Shown: positions 16,961 through 24,123 of the stretch, piece after piece
How positions within the stretch are numbered: position 1 is the stretch's first letter
How the letters are laid out: each line of letters begins with the position of its first letter
Assembly: GCA_031287565.1 (NCBI GenBank)
Contig: JAITSS010000057.1
Coordinates: 1 to 42,565, forward strand
Direction of reading: 5' to 3'
Length of the DNA: 42,565 nt
DNA from: Desulfobulbaceae bacterium
Lineage (GTDB): Bacteria; Desulfobacterota; Desulfobulbia; Desulfobulbales; Desulfocapsaceae
Translations under genes and position numbers: made by a program
The notes under the pieces: generated by a model
The model's database searches: none
What the model was told of the DNA's origin: nothing
What the model saw: only the letters and a program-made list of their open reading frames with translations

Positions 16961-17314
16961 TCAGCGCGGAAAAATCCGCTGCCGCTCCAGCGCGAACAGC
17001 ACATCGACCGAGGGCGCATTTCCGCCTACCGTAAGCGCCGCCAGTTTGACGCCGCCCATCACGACGGCGGTGGCGCCGATGGTGGTTTCGGTGGTGGTTT
17101 CGAGTTCATCGTTCAAGACCGCCAGCAGATAGCCGTCATCGGCGGGCAAAGTGGCAAGCGGCGCGTAATTGCCTGCGGCGGTGGCGCGGATTAAGACCGC
17201 GCCGCGCGGCCAGACCGCGCCATTGCCCGCGCATTTGACGGCGTGGATGAAACTGTCGCCGGTGCTGACCGACTCGCTGGTAAAAGTCTGCGACCCTACA
17301 TTTCCGGAAATCAT
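16961..17314 (-). CDS. Head decoration protein, lambda gpD-like
   Basis: This 117-aa protein is of the size and composition of lambda gpD, which binds as trimers on the expanded capsid and stabilises it. It is rich in small residues and beta strands (PRGAVLIRATAAGNYAPL, DGYLLAVLNDELETTTETT). It lies between the protease/scaffold gene and the capsid gene, as in lambda. The 57-bp gap to the capsid gene contains two imperfect copies of GCTCCATTATC. Assignment rests on size, order and the GAVL...G.YAP pattern. Confidence 0.82.
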   Translation of the reverse strand: MISGNVGSQTFTSESVSTGDSFIHAVKCAGNGAVWPRGAVLIRATAAGNYAPLATLPADDGYLLAVLNDELETTTETTIGATAVVMGGVKLAALTVGGNAPSVDVLFALERQRIFPR

Positions 17315-17341
17315 GTTTGCTCCTCTATAGAATATGGTGGA

Positions 17342-17830
17342 TCAGGCAAACTGGTTGATTTTTGACAGGTCGAGCGGCTCTTCGCCGCCTGTCCCATCTT
17401 TGCGGGCGAACTCGCCGAGCAGCCCGCAGTGGTTTTCGGGCCGGGCTTCCATGTCGCATAGATAGGCCTCCCGCGCCGTCAGCTTTTCGGTCTGGCCGCC
17501 GGGGGTTTTGGCAAAATCCACCATCACGCTGTCGCTTATGGCCTTGGCGCAGGCGAATACCAGGTTTGTCTCCGTCGGTAGTATCCGCCCGCTTGCAGCC
17601 AGGCGCTCCACCCGCGCTTTTAAGTCAGCCTCTTGCCGCTCCTGGCGGAAGGTGGCGAATTCGGCTTCGACCTTTTCCCTCGCCAGCTTTTCGGCCTGCT
17701 CGCGGGTAACGCTTGCCGCAAGCTCGTTTTTGCTGTGATCAAGCGCGGCCTGCATGGTTCCGGCATCTTTTTTGGCCAGCAATTCCGCCACCTGCCGTTG
17801 CAAGTCGGCGATTTGCGCGTCTTTGTCCAT
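17342..17830 (-). CDS. Internal-start scaffold protein (nested in the protease gene)
   Basis: ATG 17830 in frame inside the protease gene is preceded by AAGGAGA at a 4-nt spacing, much better than an RBS would be by chance inside a coding region. Translation from it gives 162 aa made almost only of the coiled-coil and C-terminal part. This is the classic way phages make free scaffold from a protease-scaffold gene. It is predicted, not proven. Confidence 0.65.
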   Translation of the reverse strand: MDKDAQIADLQRQVAELLAKKDAGTMQAALDHSKNELAASVTREQAEKLAREKVEAEFATFRQERQEADLKARVERLAASGRILPTETNLVFACAKAISDSVMVDFAKTPGGQTEKLTAREAYLCDMEARPENHCGLLGEFARKDGTGGEEPLDLSKINQFA

Positions 17831-18235
17831 ATCTTCTCCTTGTAGTGATAGTTCGATCTCGCCTTTCCGGGTGAAGGAAACATAGCCGAGACCATCGACG
17901 GCGGGCGGTTGATCGGCGCCGAGCAGACCAACATGTTTAAGCCGCATTGCCTCCGGGTCGATGGAGACCGATTTGCAGAGCCGTAAACCGCCTTTAACCA
18001 GCGCCACAACATCCTTTGAAAGCGCGGTATAGCTAGCCTGCAAGTCGCGCCCAACCCGCCGGAGCGCCGCCACTTGGCCGAATACCGCCGCCTTATCCGG
18101 TTCTTTCGGATGCAGCGCCACCAGCGGCACATCTGTAGATTTCGCCAACTCATCCAGATCATTCTCCGTCCACTGTCGCCTGCGTCCCTGGGAATCGGTA
18201 TGCCATCCGGCGGTAAAGATTGTGTCCCAACTCAT
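17342..18235 (-). CDS. Head maturation protease with C-terminal scaffold (Mu gpI-like)
   Basis: The 297-aa protein has an N-terminal beta-rich domain (residues 1-135: TAGWHTDSQGRRRQWTENDLDELA, VPLVALHPKEP, CKSVSIDPEA, VDGLGYVSF) like phage I-like proteases. From residue 136 a coiled coil follows (AQIADLQRQVAELLAKK; EQAEKLAREKVEAEFATFRQERQ), as expected for an assembly scaffold. Protease and scaffold fused in one frame with an internal start is the arrangement of Mu I/Z and lambda C/Nu3. The catalytic residues cannot be assigned with certainty; a His in LHPKEP and a Ser in CKSVSID are candidates. It precedes the decoration and capsid genes. Confidence 0.78.
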   Translation of the reverse strand: MSWDTIFTAGWHTDSQGRRRQWTENDLDELAKSTDVPLVALHPKEPDKAAVFGQVAALRRVGRDLQASYTALSKDVVALVKGGLRLCKSVSIDPEAMRLKHVGLLGADQPPAVDGLGYVSFTRKGEIELSLQGEDMDKDAQIADLQRQVAELLAKKDAGTMQAALDHSKNELAASVTREQAEKLAREKVEAEFATFRQERQEADLKARVERLAASGRILPTETNLVFACAKAISDSVMVDFAKTPGGQTEKLTAREAYLCDMEARPENHCGLLGEFARKDGTGGEEPLDLSKINQFA

Positions 18236-18253
18236 GGCGTTCCTCGCGCTGTG

Positions 18254-18541
18254 TTCCTACGTAGGGGCGAAGACATCGGGCGAACACAGTTCGCCCCTAC
18301 GGTTCGCCCGGCCCCCCATCCCGGCCTTCCCCCTGCCCCCATCCCGGCCTTCCCCCTGCCCCCATCCCGGCCTTCCCCCGGCACGGGGGAAGGAGACTTT
18401 TCTCCCCTCTCCCGTTCCGGGAGAGGGGCCGGGGGAGAGGGTGGGAGAGGGCCGGGGGTGAGGGCATGTGTTCGCCCGTTTTGGGCAGACGTGCAGGTCT
18501 GCCCCTACCGTCCTTCCCGCGCAAGCGGCAATCCAGGTTGA
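18254..18541. repeat. Composite dispersed repeat block 1 (gene-free)
   Basis: Three repeat types are joined: a GGGCGAACACAGTTCGCCC palindrome bracketed by GTAGGGGCG/CCCCTAC (18259-18301); a long C-rich/G-rich unit (18310-18467) built from CCCCATCCCGGCC, GGGGGAAGGAGA and CTCTCCCGTTCCGGGAGAG; and a GGGCAGAC...GTCTGCCC hairpin (about 18484-18510). I see no gene here. Confidence 0.9.
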
Positions 18542-19066
18542 TTATGGCGTTATCCTCGCGCCATTGTCGGCGCTGACGCTGGACGAGGTATCGGTGCGCG
18601 ACCACGTCCATGGCTCAGATGATGACGCTGAATTGCCCGGATAGATATTCGAGCCGTTGACCCGCCCGAAGACATTGACGACGTTGCCGTCGCCGGACAC
18701 GTCGGCGCTGGATTGGCCATTCTGCCAGCCAATTCCCATGCCGCCGCCCAAGTTGCCGAGCAGCAAGTAGGCAAAGGGCAGATACGGCAAGAAGCGCTCG
18801 TCCCAGGTTTTCTCGCGCTCGATCACCGGCTGGCGGCCCAAAACCAGCGACATGGCCAGGAGCGACCGCCCCTCCGGCGTCGCGCCTTCCATGGCTTTTG
18901 ATACCGCCATGGTTCGGGCCTCATCCATGTCGCGCTGGGCCATGATTCTGGCGGTGGCGGCGTCAACCTGGTGCTCGCCGCCCAAGGAATCGACGTAGAG
19001 CGTTTGCCCGCCGCAACCGGTGAGCGCGGCGCATATGGCTATTAGGATGAGTGTCTCGGTTTTCAT
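18542..19066 (-). CDS. Phage-encoded lipoprotein, unknown function
   Basis: ATG 19066 is chosen because GAGGAAA lies upstream and the product then begins with a lipoprotein signal peptide (MKTETLILIAICAALTGC, lipobox LTGC, lipidated Cys18). The mature protein has a charged helical part (DAATARIMAQRDMDEARTMAVSKAME), a hydrophobic stretch near 95-115 (FLPYLPFAYLLLGNLGGGMGIGW) and a Ser/Asn-rich tail. It lies between the MuF-like region and the protease gene, where core head genes are usually uninterrupted, so it is an accessory (moron-like) gene. Superinfection exclusion or a spanin role is possible but unsupported. Confidence 0.68.
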   Translation of the reverse strand: MKTETLILIAICAALTGCGGQTLYVDSLGGEHQVDAATARIMAQRDMDEARTMAVSKAMEGATPEGRSLLAMSLVLGRQPVIEREKTWDERFLPYLPFAYLLLGNLGGGMGIGWQNGQSSADVSGDGNVVNVFGRVNGSNIYPGNSASSSEPWTWSRTDTSSSVSADNGARITP

Positions 19067-19079
19067 CGGTTTTCCTCTT

Positions 19080-19460
19080 CTATATCTGGATAAATTCCAC
19101 TTCCGGCGGCGCTTGTCGGCAGACTCTCTGACGCAGGCAACCGCCAACGCAGTCATCCCCCCAGCGCCAACCATTTTTCTGCGACCGGCGCAGTTGGCAC
19201 ATCCGCTTAAAGCTGGCCTCGGTCATGCGGGTTGGCTGACCGCCGGTCACCGGACAGAAATGCCGCCCGCGCCTAGCTAAGACCCGCGCTTGTTTTTCCG
19301 CCTGGCTTGATTTATGGGTCATCATGCGCCCGGTTCCGTGATTGTCCTCGCCGGGCCGAGGTGAACAGAGGAAGGCGCGGCCATGCCGCATCACGGATAA
19401 CGATTGCCCAGTCGCGCCCGAACCGGCGTCGATGCCGCCCGTATTTTCTTTAGGAATCAT
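19080..19460 (-). CDS. Cys-rich protein of unknown function in the head operon
   Basis: ATG 19460 follows GGAGTG. The frame is open further to 19568 but that part consists of a dispersed repeat. The 126-aa product has a basic middle (MMTHKSSQAEKQARVLARRGRH) and a C-terminal half with five Cys and several His (HFCPVTGG, KRMCQLRRSQ, DDCVGGCLRQRVC), which could bind zinc. No family is recognised. It ends 14 bp before the lipoprotein start and is probably co-transcribed with it. Confidence 0.55.
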   Translation of the reverse strand: MIPKENTGGIDAGSGATGQSLSVMRHGRAFLCSPRPGEDNHGTGRMMTHKSSQAEKQARVLARRGRHFCPVTGGQPTRMTEASFKRMCQLRRSQKNGWRWGDDCVGGCLRQRVCRQAPPEVEFIQI

Positions 19461-19506
19461 CAATTCACACTCCGTTTCTCGTGTGGGTATATGTAATAGG
19501 TTCACG

Positions 19507-19591
19507 GGCGGATTTTGAGACGAAGGGGTTCGGAGAATGCTGGCGGGGCGAAGACATCGGGCGAACACAGTTCGCCCCTACGCGGCAATGA
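19507..19591. repeat. Dispersed ~85-bp repeat with GGGCGAAC palindrome
   Basis: The stretch from GGATTTTGAGACGAAGG to CCCCTACGCGGCAATGAC matches 27180-27262 closely and partly matches 42328-42360 and 18265-18300. It contains the palindrome GGGCGAACACAGTTCGCCC. Confidence 0.85.
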
Positions 19592-19667
19592 CAATTCTGA
19601 CCGCCTGGCGCGATTATCCTGTGAGTTTCCTTTGCCGCGAGGCCAGGGATGATGATATAAGAGTGTG

Positions 19668-19762
19668 ACGCTGACATTTCGGCTATAGCCTGCCGACGCC
19701 TTTGATCGCGAAAGATCATCGATGAGCGCAAGGGGGTTTGTTGGCGCTCCCCATGTCAGCGT
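19668..19762. ncRNA. Structured element copy A (covarying stems)
   Basis: An outer 10-bp perfect stem (ACGCTGACAT 19668-19677 with ATGTCAGCGT 19753-19762) encloses a conserved core. The core holds a CGGC...GCCG hairpin with loop TATAGCCT, an inner stem TGATC/GATCA with loop GCGAAA, and a GAGCGC/GCGCTC hairpin. Copy B at 20077-20166 has the same core but different, still paired, outer and inner stems. Strand is undecided. It could be a structured RNA or a folded DNA recombination site; no Rfam family is recognised. Confidence 0.65.
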
Positions 19763-19875
19763 ATTTGTTCTTTGCTTTCTTTAAGCCTTGTGGCGGCTGA
19801 AACACGGTGAATCTCCCAGCCGTAGGACGCTCGTGAGAGCGGGTCGCGTGAGAGTGGTGGGAGCCTCTCCAGTCG
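19763..19875. other. Gene-free stretch with three further hairpins
   Basis: Between element A and the orphan domain I see no gene but three stems: CGGCTG/CAGCCG (19794-19799 with 19817-19822); GCTC-GTGA-GAGC (19829-19840), a GNRA tetraloop on the + strand; and GAGAG/CTCTC (19850-19854 with 19865-19869). They may belong to a longer structured RNA. Confidence 0.35.
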
Positions 19876-20061
19876 TCACAGGTTGTTTTTCAGCGTCACA
19901 GCGCCTTTTGCCTTCATCTCGCGGGTGATGTCTTCCCGATTGCTTCTCCGATACGACAGGAGGTAAATCCTGGCTTTCGCCGTCGTGGTCTTAATCACAG
20001 CCAGGTAGTATTCTCCGTCCAGCTTGACAAAAACCTCTTTCAATTCGCCTTTTTGAATATA
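19876..20061 (-). pseudogene. Orphan, start-less copy of the MuF-like protein's C-terminal domain
   Basis: A 61-residue open frame runs from a stop at 20062-20064 to TGA 19876-19878 and has no start codon at its beginning. It aligns with residues about 303-355 of the MuF-like protein upstream. Shared features are KGE near the start, Y.LA followed by KTT.AK.R.Y.L, and a closing R.I.R. The two are diverged paralogues, not recent duplicates. It lies between structured elements A and B, in the same orientation as the MuF-like gene. It looks like a displaced alternative C-terminus, i.e. a cassette that would need joining to the main frame to be translated. Confidence 0.68.
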
Positions 20062-20076
20062 TTATGATGGTTATTG

Positions 20077-20166
20077 CGGTAGCCGATCGGCTATAGCCTG
20101 CCGACGCCTTCGCCCGCCTGGGCGTTGATGAGCGCAAGAGGGATGGGGCGCTCCCTCCGGCTACCG
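20077..20166. ncRNA. Structured element copy B, overlapping the MuF-like gene's stop
   Basis: An outer 9-bp stem (CGGTAGCCG 20077-20085 with CGGCTACCG 20158-20166) encloses the same core as copy A. The inner stem is CGCCC/GGGCG with loop GCCT in place of TGATC/GATCA with loop GCGAAA. The outer stem differs at nearly every position from copy A yet pairs perfectly. The right arm contains the TAG stop codon (minus strand, 20161-20163) of the MuF-like gene. Confidence 0.65.
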
Positions 20167-21249
20167 TATTTTCTCAAATTTTCTTATTATTTCCCGCTCA
20201 TTCGATTCCTCGCTGGTCGAGAAAATCGTCAGGACATAGTTTCTGTCCTTTGCCCCCGTGGTTTTCAGTGCCAGGCGGTAGACCCTCTCCTTGAGAGCCA
20301 GTATGACTAATCTTCCCTCTTTCTGGAGATAAACCTCTCCCTTGTCGATAATTTCCGGCAGTAGCCGGTAGTCGGCCAAGCCGATTTCCGGATGCTTGCT
20401 CAGGTGGTCGGCCAGCGTCTCCGCCGATAGCCATACTGTCTGGTTAATCGCGCCCAGGGCCGCCATGTCTGCGCTTTTGATCACCGCCACCGGGAATTCG
20501 CCCTTGATTTTACCGGCGATAAAGCGCTCATAGGCCGGTTCGCCGACAAATCTGGCCACCCAGGCGCGCGCAATATCGTTCGGCAGCATCTCAAATTTAG
20601 CGGTCAGCGCCCGGTATCCGGCCTCTTCCCCGGCCTGGCCGACATTATAGGCCCAGCCAACATCGGGGATCTGCGCTTCGCTCGGCTTAGGCGAGCGGCC
20701 ATCCAGTGGGATTTCATCTTGATAGGCGGGCACGGCCCGGCATTTGCACCCGAAGCCGTTGGGCGGGTAATTGCTGGCCCAAAAGGCCGAATCGCGCTTG
20801 GCCACCATGCCGTCCATGGCCACATGGGCCGGGCGCGGGTGGACCACCGAATCGTTATGGACATACTTCAGCCATTCGATTCCGGCCTCGGCAAACTGTT
20901 GCCAGCGCCCAGCCTGATAGGCGGTTCGGATGTTGGTTCGCCAGATCAGGTCGGCCCGCCAGCCGGGGCCGCCGCCTTGCAATTGCCAGCCGTAGCGTTC
21001 GACTAGTGCCGGGAATTCCTGGCGGAACTCCTTCAGCGTCTTGCCGCCGCCGACGGCCTTATCGACCATCTGGCGCAGATCGGCCAGCAAATCGGCTCGC
21101 ATCGCCCCGGCGCTCATGAAACCTTTGGCGTGCTCGGCCTGCCACAGGTCATCCCACTTGGCGGTGGGGATATTCAGTTTGGCCTTAAGGAAGTTTTCGG
21201 CCTCTTTGAAAGGCAGCCGGAAGATGCGCTGCCACTCTTGGTCTTTCAT
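20161..21249 (-). CDS. MuF-like minor head protein with C-terminal nuclease-like (PBECR-type) domain
   Basis: The 362-aa protein has a phage head morphogenesis (Mu gpF) domain at about 70-175, with the characteristic HPRPAHVAMDG and NYPPNGFGCKCRA segments. Such proteins sit at the portal and act in head assembly or DNA ejection. Residues about 270-362 (VWLSAETLADHLSKHPEIGLADYRLLPEIIDKGE...LALKTTGAKDR) resemble the phage Barnase-EndoU-ColicinE5/D-RelE-like nuclease domains that are often fused to MuF proteins and may be injected with the DNA. Nuclease activity is inferred. The start overlaps the gpG stop by 4 bp. The stop lies inside structured element B. Confidence 0.85.
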   Translation of the reverse strand: MKDQEWQRIFRLPFKEAENFLKAKLNIPTAKWDDLWQAEHAKGFMSAGAMRADLLADLRQMVDKAVGGGKTLKEFRQEFPALVERYGWQLQGGGPGWRADLIWRTNIRTAYQAGRWQQFAEAGIEWLKYVHNDSVVHPRPAHVAMDGMVAKRDSAFWASNYPPNGFGCKCRAVPAYQDEIPLDGRSPKPSEAQIPDVGWAYNVGQAGEEAGYRALTAKFEMLPNDIARAWVARFVGEPAYERFIAGKIKGEFPVAVIKSADMAALGAINQTVWLSAETLADHLSKHPEIGLADYRLLPEIIDKGEVYLQKEGRLVILALKERVYRLALKTTGAKDRNYVLTIFSTSEESNEREIIRKFEKIR

Positions 21250-21782
21250 CGCGCCGCGCTCAGGAGGTAGTCCCGCGCCTGTTCGAGGATCATGGCGCGG
21301 TCTTTGGCGGCCAAGACCATCTCGCCGCCCTCGTTTTCAGCCAGGTACGGCCGGGCTGGAATATCCACCTTATGGCCGCGTCCGGTCTTGCCGCCCAGTT
21401 GATGGATAGCGGCGTACAGGATGGATGCCGACGAGCCGATGGTCACGGCGTTCTCCGAAGCCTGAGGATGAATCGACGCCTCCAGATCGCCATGCTGATG
21501 CAGGATACGTTTGGCATTCAGGCGTTTCTGGCCCAGGGCGGACACTGAGCCGTCCTTTTTGCGGCTGCCTCGGCGTTTGGACATCAGGGCCAGCGTCACC
21601 GCCGACAGCGGCTGCCAGGCCTGGCCGCCGGGCGAGCGCTGCGCCCGGAAATTCTCCAGCACGCTGCGCTCGTAGAATGCGCCAATCCGCGTCATAAGCG
21701 GTCGGGTATTGGCCAATCGCGCTGCCAGGCGGGCAAAAGCGGCCTTAACGGCGGCGTCATCGATTTCAACGGTGATGTTCAT
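21246..21782 (-). CDS. Virion morphogenesis protein (Mu gpG-like tail completion)
   Basis: The 178-aa protein matches the Mu gpG/P2 gpS family of tail completion or virion morphogenesis proteins. It begins with a short beta strand and a helix (ITVEIDDAAVKAAFARLAARL), then RIGAFYERSVLENFRAQRSPGGQAWQPLS, the family's most recognisable stretch. The later segment LYAAIHQLGGKTGRGHKVDIPARPYL is also typical. It overlaps the portal gene by 17 bp and the MuF-like gene by 4 bp, so the three are translationally coupled. In Mu the order is portal-F-G; here it is portal-G-F. Confidence 0.9.
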   Translation of the reverse strand: MNITVEIDDAAVKAAFARLAARLANTRPLMTRIGAFYERSVLENFRAQRSPGGQAWQPLSAVTLALMSKRRGSRKKDGSVSALGQKRLNAKRILHQHGDLEASIHPQASENAVTIGSSASILYAAIHQLGGKTGRGHKVDIPARPYLAENEGGEMVLAAKDRAMILEQARDYLLSAAR

Positions 21783-23235
21783 CGGCCACCTCCAAGCGCC
21801 CGGCCAGATTGCCCAACAGATTCAGCCGCGCCAGCAGGTCGCCCAAGCCTTCGGGGTTTTCAGAGGCGTACAGGTCGATCAGTTTATCCCGCAAATCTTC
21901 CAGGCTCGCGCAGTCGGCAAGCAAGCCATCCACCTGTTCGAGCATGGTTCCGACCGCGCCCCGGCCCTCACTGACGACGCGCATCAGCAGATCGGCGGGA
22001 TCGGCGAGGTCAGACGCGGCGTGTTCCAGCCGATCAAGACCCGCCGCCGCCATATCGTCCACCACATCAAATTCATCAGCCGACAGGCCGTAGCGCTGAA
22101 AATGGCTCTTTGTAAAGCGCACGCCCACTTGCCAGCGTTTTTTGTCCAGTTCAGATTGCTTCTCGAAGTCTTCGGCCTCATGAAACGAAAAGACTGGGCT
22201 GATCGCCCCTGCGCCGTTTAGGGTGGCGTATATGCCCGCCAGCTCATTCATGCAGTCGCGGATCAAGCCCTCGTCAGCCTCGCCGACATCTTCCAGCACT
22301 TCATAATGGGTGCGGCTGCTGGCGTAGCTGCCGGTCTTGCCGGTCAGCTCGCTGGATTGGGTTTGGCAGCTCAGCACTTTGGCGATTTCGCCATTCCAGA
22401 AGTTTAAGAAATCAATGTAGCCGTCGGCCTGGCCGCTTCCGGCCTGGACAATCCGGTGTTCGGCGCCATTCGGCAACACCGCCACCGCGTCTTGCGCCAT
22501 GGCGGCCAAGGACTGGGCCAGAAATCGCCGCTGCTTCTGATCGTAGTTCTGTGGCGCTGTCGCCACCTGCCAGGGCATTCCGTAGCGTTCGAGAAAGCGC
22601 AGATACCATTCGGTTCCGGCCTGCTTAAAAGCCACCGGCCATAGGCAGCGCGACAGCAGCCGCAGACCGTAGGGGTTGACATAGCTCGGCTCATGCCGCG
22701 CCAAGAGAAATTTGCCGTAAGGCGTCGTCAGTCGTTGGCCCTGGGCCTGCAAGAAGAGCCGCCCATCGCCGTCAAAGCCGAACCACTCACGCGGCTTTTC
22801 CTGGATGTCCACCAGCCGCAGCCGGTTCCCTTGCGGTTGCCAATACAACTCAAACACCGAATAACCGAAGAAGTTGGCGTCGATGATGCCAGAGAAGACC
22901 GGTTTTAAGCGAATCGGCCCCAGGTCGGAGGTTAAGGCGTCGCGCATATCCCTGGCCGCCGCCGCAGGTTCGACGCCATTATCCGGCTGCCAGGGCGTAA
23001 AGCCGTAATCGCCCTTGGCTAAGGTTTTGCGCTTGCGCAGTTGGGTGGCCATCACCACCTGGCTGTCGGCTAAGAGCGCGGCCAGCACCGTCTGGTCGTC
23101 GCCGCGCTCGCGCAAGACCGGGTCAGGGTCGGGCAGAATATTCATCATCTGGCCAAGGGCGGCGAAATTGGCCAGCTCGGCGGTCAAGCCTTTCTTTTCA
23201 ATGACGATGGGATTACCCCTGGCGTCAAGAATCAT
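21766..23235 (-). CDS. Portal protein, Mu gp29-like (DUF935)
   Basis: The portal forms the ring at one capsid vertex through which DNA is packaged and ejected. The 489-aa length and the DUF935 signatures fit. These include ILPDPDPVLRERG at the start, SGIIDANFFGYSVFELYW near 115-130, PREWFGFDGDGRL, the ERYGMPWQVATAP segment, and the helical tail DLADPADLLMRVVSEGRGAVGTML. It starts in a 4-bp overlap (ATGA) with the upstream zinc-ribbon gene and is followed by gpG and the MuF-like gene. Confidence 0.93.
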   Translation of the reverse strand: MILDARGNPIVIEKKGLTAELANFAALGQMMNILPDPDPVLRERGDDQTVLAALLADSQVVMATQLRKRKTLAKGDYGFTPWQPDNGVEPAAAARDMRDALTSDLGPIRLKPVFSGIIDANFFGYSVFELYWQPQGNRLRLVDIQEKPREWFGFDGDGRLFLQAQGQRLTTPYGKFLLARHEPSYVNPYGLRLLSRCLWPVAFKQAGTEWYLRFLERYGMPWQVATAPQNYDQKQRRFLAQSLAAMAQDAVAVLPNGAEHRIVQAGSGQADGYIDFLNFWNGEIAKVLSCQTQSSELTGKTGSYASSRTHYEVLEDVGEADEGLIRDCMNELAGIYATLNGAGAISPVFSFHEAEDFEKQSELDKKRWQVGVRFTKSHFQRYGLSADEFDVVDDMAAAGLDRLEHAASDLADPADLLMRVVSEGRGAVGTMLEQVDGLLADCASLEDLRDKLIDLYASENPEGLGDLLARLNLLGNLAGRLEVADEHHR

Positions 23236-23792
23236 GCCCTGTCTCCTGACATAGATAAACGATTGCCCAGCCGCGCCCGGATTTCGGCGATGGCCTTTTC
23301 CGCTTTGGCTCGCACCGCCGGGTCATCGGCGGGGTGAATCTCTTGGCAACACCCGGTCGGCGGCGGACGATGCGCCGCTTCGGCCTGGCGACCTTGTCGG
23401 TCGGCCAGTGCGTCGGCCTGGTCGGCCAATTGCCAGGCCACCTGCCGCAAATAGTTGTGGTTTTTTACCGGTAACGAGAGCTGGGCGCGGCGCAGGACCA
23501 TCTGTTCCATGGCCGCCGCCCACAGATGCGGCGGGCACCTCCGATCCGCTTTGCCCTGGACGTGGGCGTAGCCCTTTGCAGTCAGCGCCCGCAATTCCGT
23601 CACCAGCCTCAAGGCCCTGGCCCAGCTCAGGCTGGATTTTTCCGGGCGGAACAGCGACAGATAACTGAGCAAAACGCGCTGTATCTCTTTGTCTAGGTCG
23701 AACGCCTGGGCCATCATCTCGCGGCAGGCCGCGTCCTGATGCCAGGCGTCGGCCGAAGCGGTGGCGCCGCAGGCCGGACACACCAGTTTCAT
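23232..23792 (-). CDS. Zinc-ribbon protein of unknown function between HU-like and portal genes
   Basis: The 186-aa protein starts with a probable half zinc ribbon (LVCPACGATASADAWHQDAAC). A helical region follows (AQAFDLDKEIQRVLLSYLSLFRPEKSSLSWARALRLVTELRAL), then a polar tail with CC. DNA binding is plausible from the zinc ribbon but not demonstrated. It is coupled by 4-bp overlaps to the HU-like gene before it and the portal after it, so it is a stable part of the packaging operon and not a stray insertion. I cannot name the family. Confidence 0.7.
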   Translation of the reverse strand: MKLVCPACGATASADAWHQDAACREMMAQAFDLDKEIQRVLLSYLSLFRPEKSSLSWARALRLVTELRALTAKGYAHVQGKADRRCPPHLWAAAMEQMVLRRAQLSLPVKNHNYLRQVAWQLADQADALADRQGRQAEAAHRPPPTGCCQEIHPADDPAVRAKAEKAIAEIRARLGNRLSMSGDRA

Positions 23793-24106
23793 GGCTTGTC
23801 CGGGGCTTCAGGCGGGACGACAGGATTCAGGGCGCGTTTCATGGCCATGGCCGCCACACAGTTCAGGCGGCGATGGGCGGGCACGATGACCCGTTCGCCG
23901 CTGGCCGGGATGCGGACTTCGCGCTCCGGCGCCTCGACACTTTTCAGAATGCAAACACCGGGGATGCGCGCCTCAACCCCATCGGCGACCAGCTCGCCAA
24001 TCGCCCGGCCCAGGCAGCTCAAAAGCGCGCCGAGTCGCGCCGCCGATACGTCCACCTTGTCGGCCTTGCACTGTTCCATCCAGGCGCCGATCAGTTCCGC
24101 TTTCAT
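23789..24106 (-). CDS. HU/IHF-like DNA-binding protein of the phage
   Basis: The 105-aa protein has the length and pattern of an HU subunit. A helical N-terminal half (VDVSAARLGALLSCLGRAIGELVADG) is followed by the beta-arm region IPGVCILKSVEAPEREVRIPASGERVIVPAHRRLNC. This parallels the HU segment 'lpGfGtF...R...P.TGe.i.ipa...' and ends in a helix (VAAMAMKRALN). HU-type proteins bend DNA and could help packaging or the transposition complex. The match is partial (GERVIVPA is clear, the RNP tip is altered), so the fold is inferred. It lies 18 bp after the terminase stop. Confidence 0.6.
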   Translation of the reverse strand: MKAELIGAWMEQCKADKVDVSAARLGALLSCLGRAIGELVADGVEARIPGVCILKSVEAPEREVRIPASGERVIVPAHRRLNCVAAMAMKRALNPVVPPEAPDKP

Positions 24107-24123
24107 CTGTTTCTCCTTTATGG

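Noticed and set aside
19668-20166. Hammerhead, twister-type or HDV-like ribozyme identity for the structured elements
   Set aside because: The conserved core lacks the CUGANGA/GAAA pair of hammerheads (GAAA is only in copy A, in a variable loop) and does not fit the other motifs as I remember them.
19668-20166. Integron attC sites
   Set aside because: attC sites keep the outer R boxes and vary inside; here the core is conserved and the outer stems vary. No integron integrase is seen.
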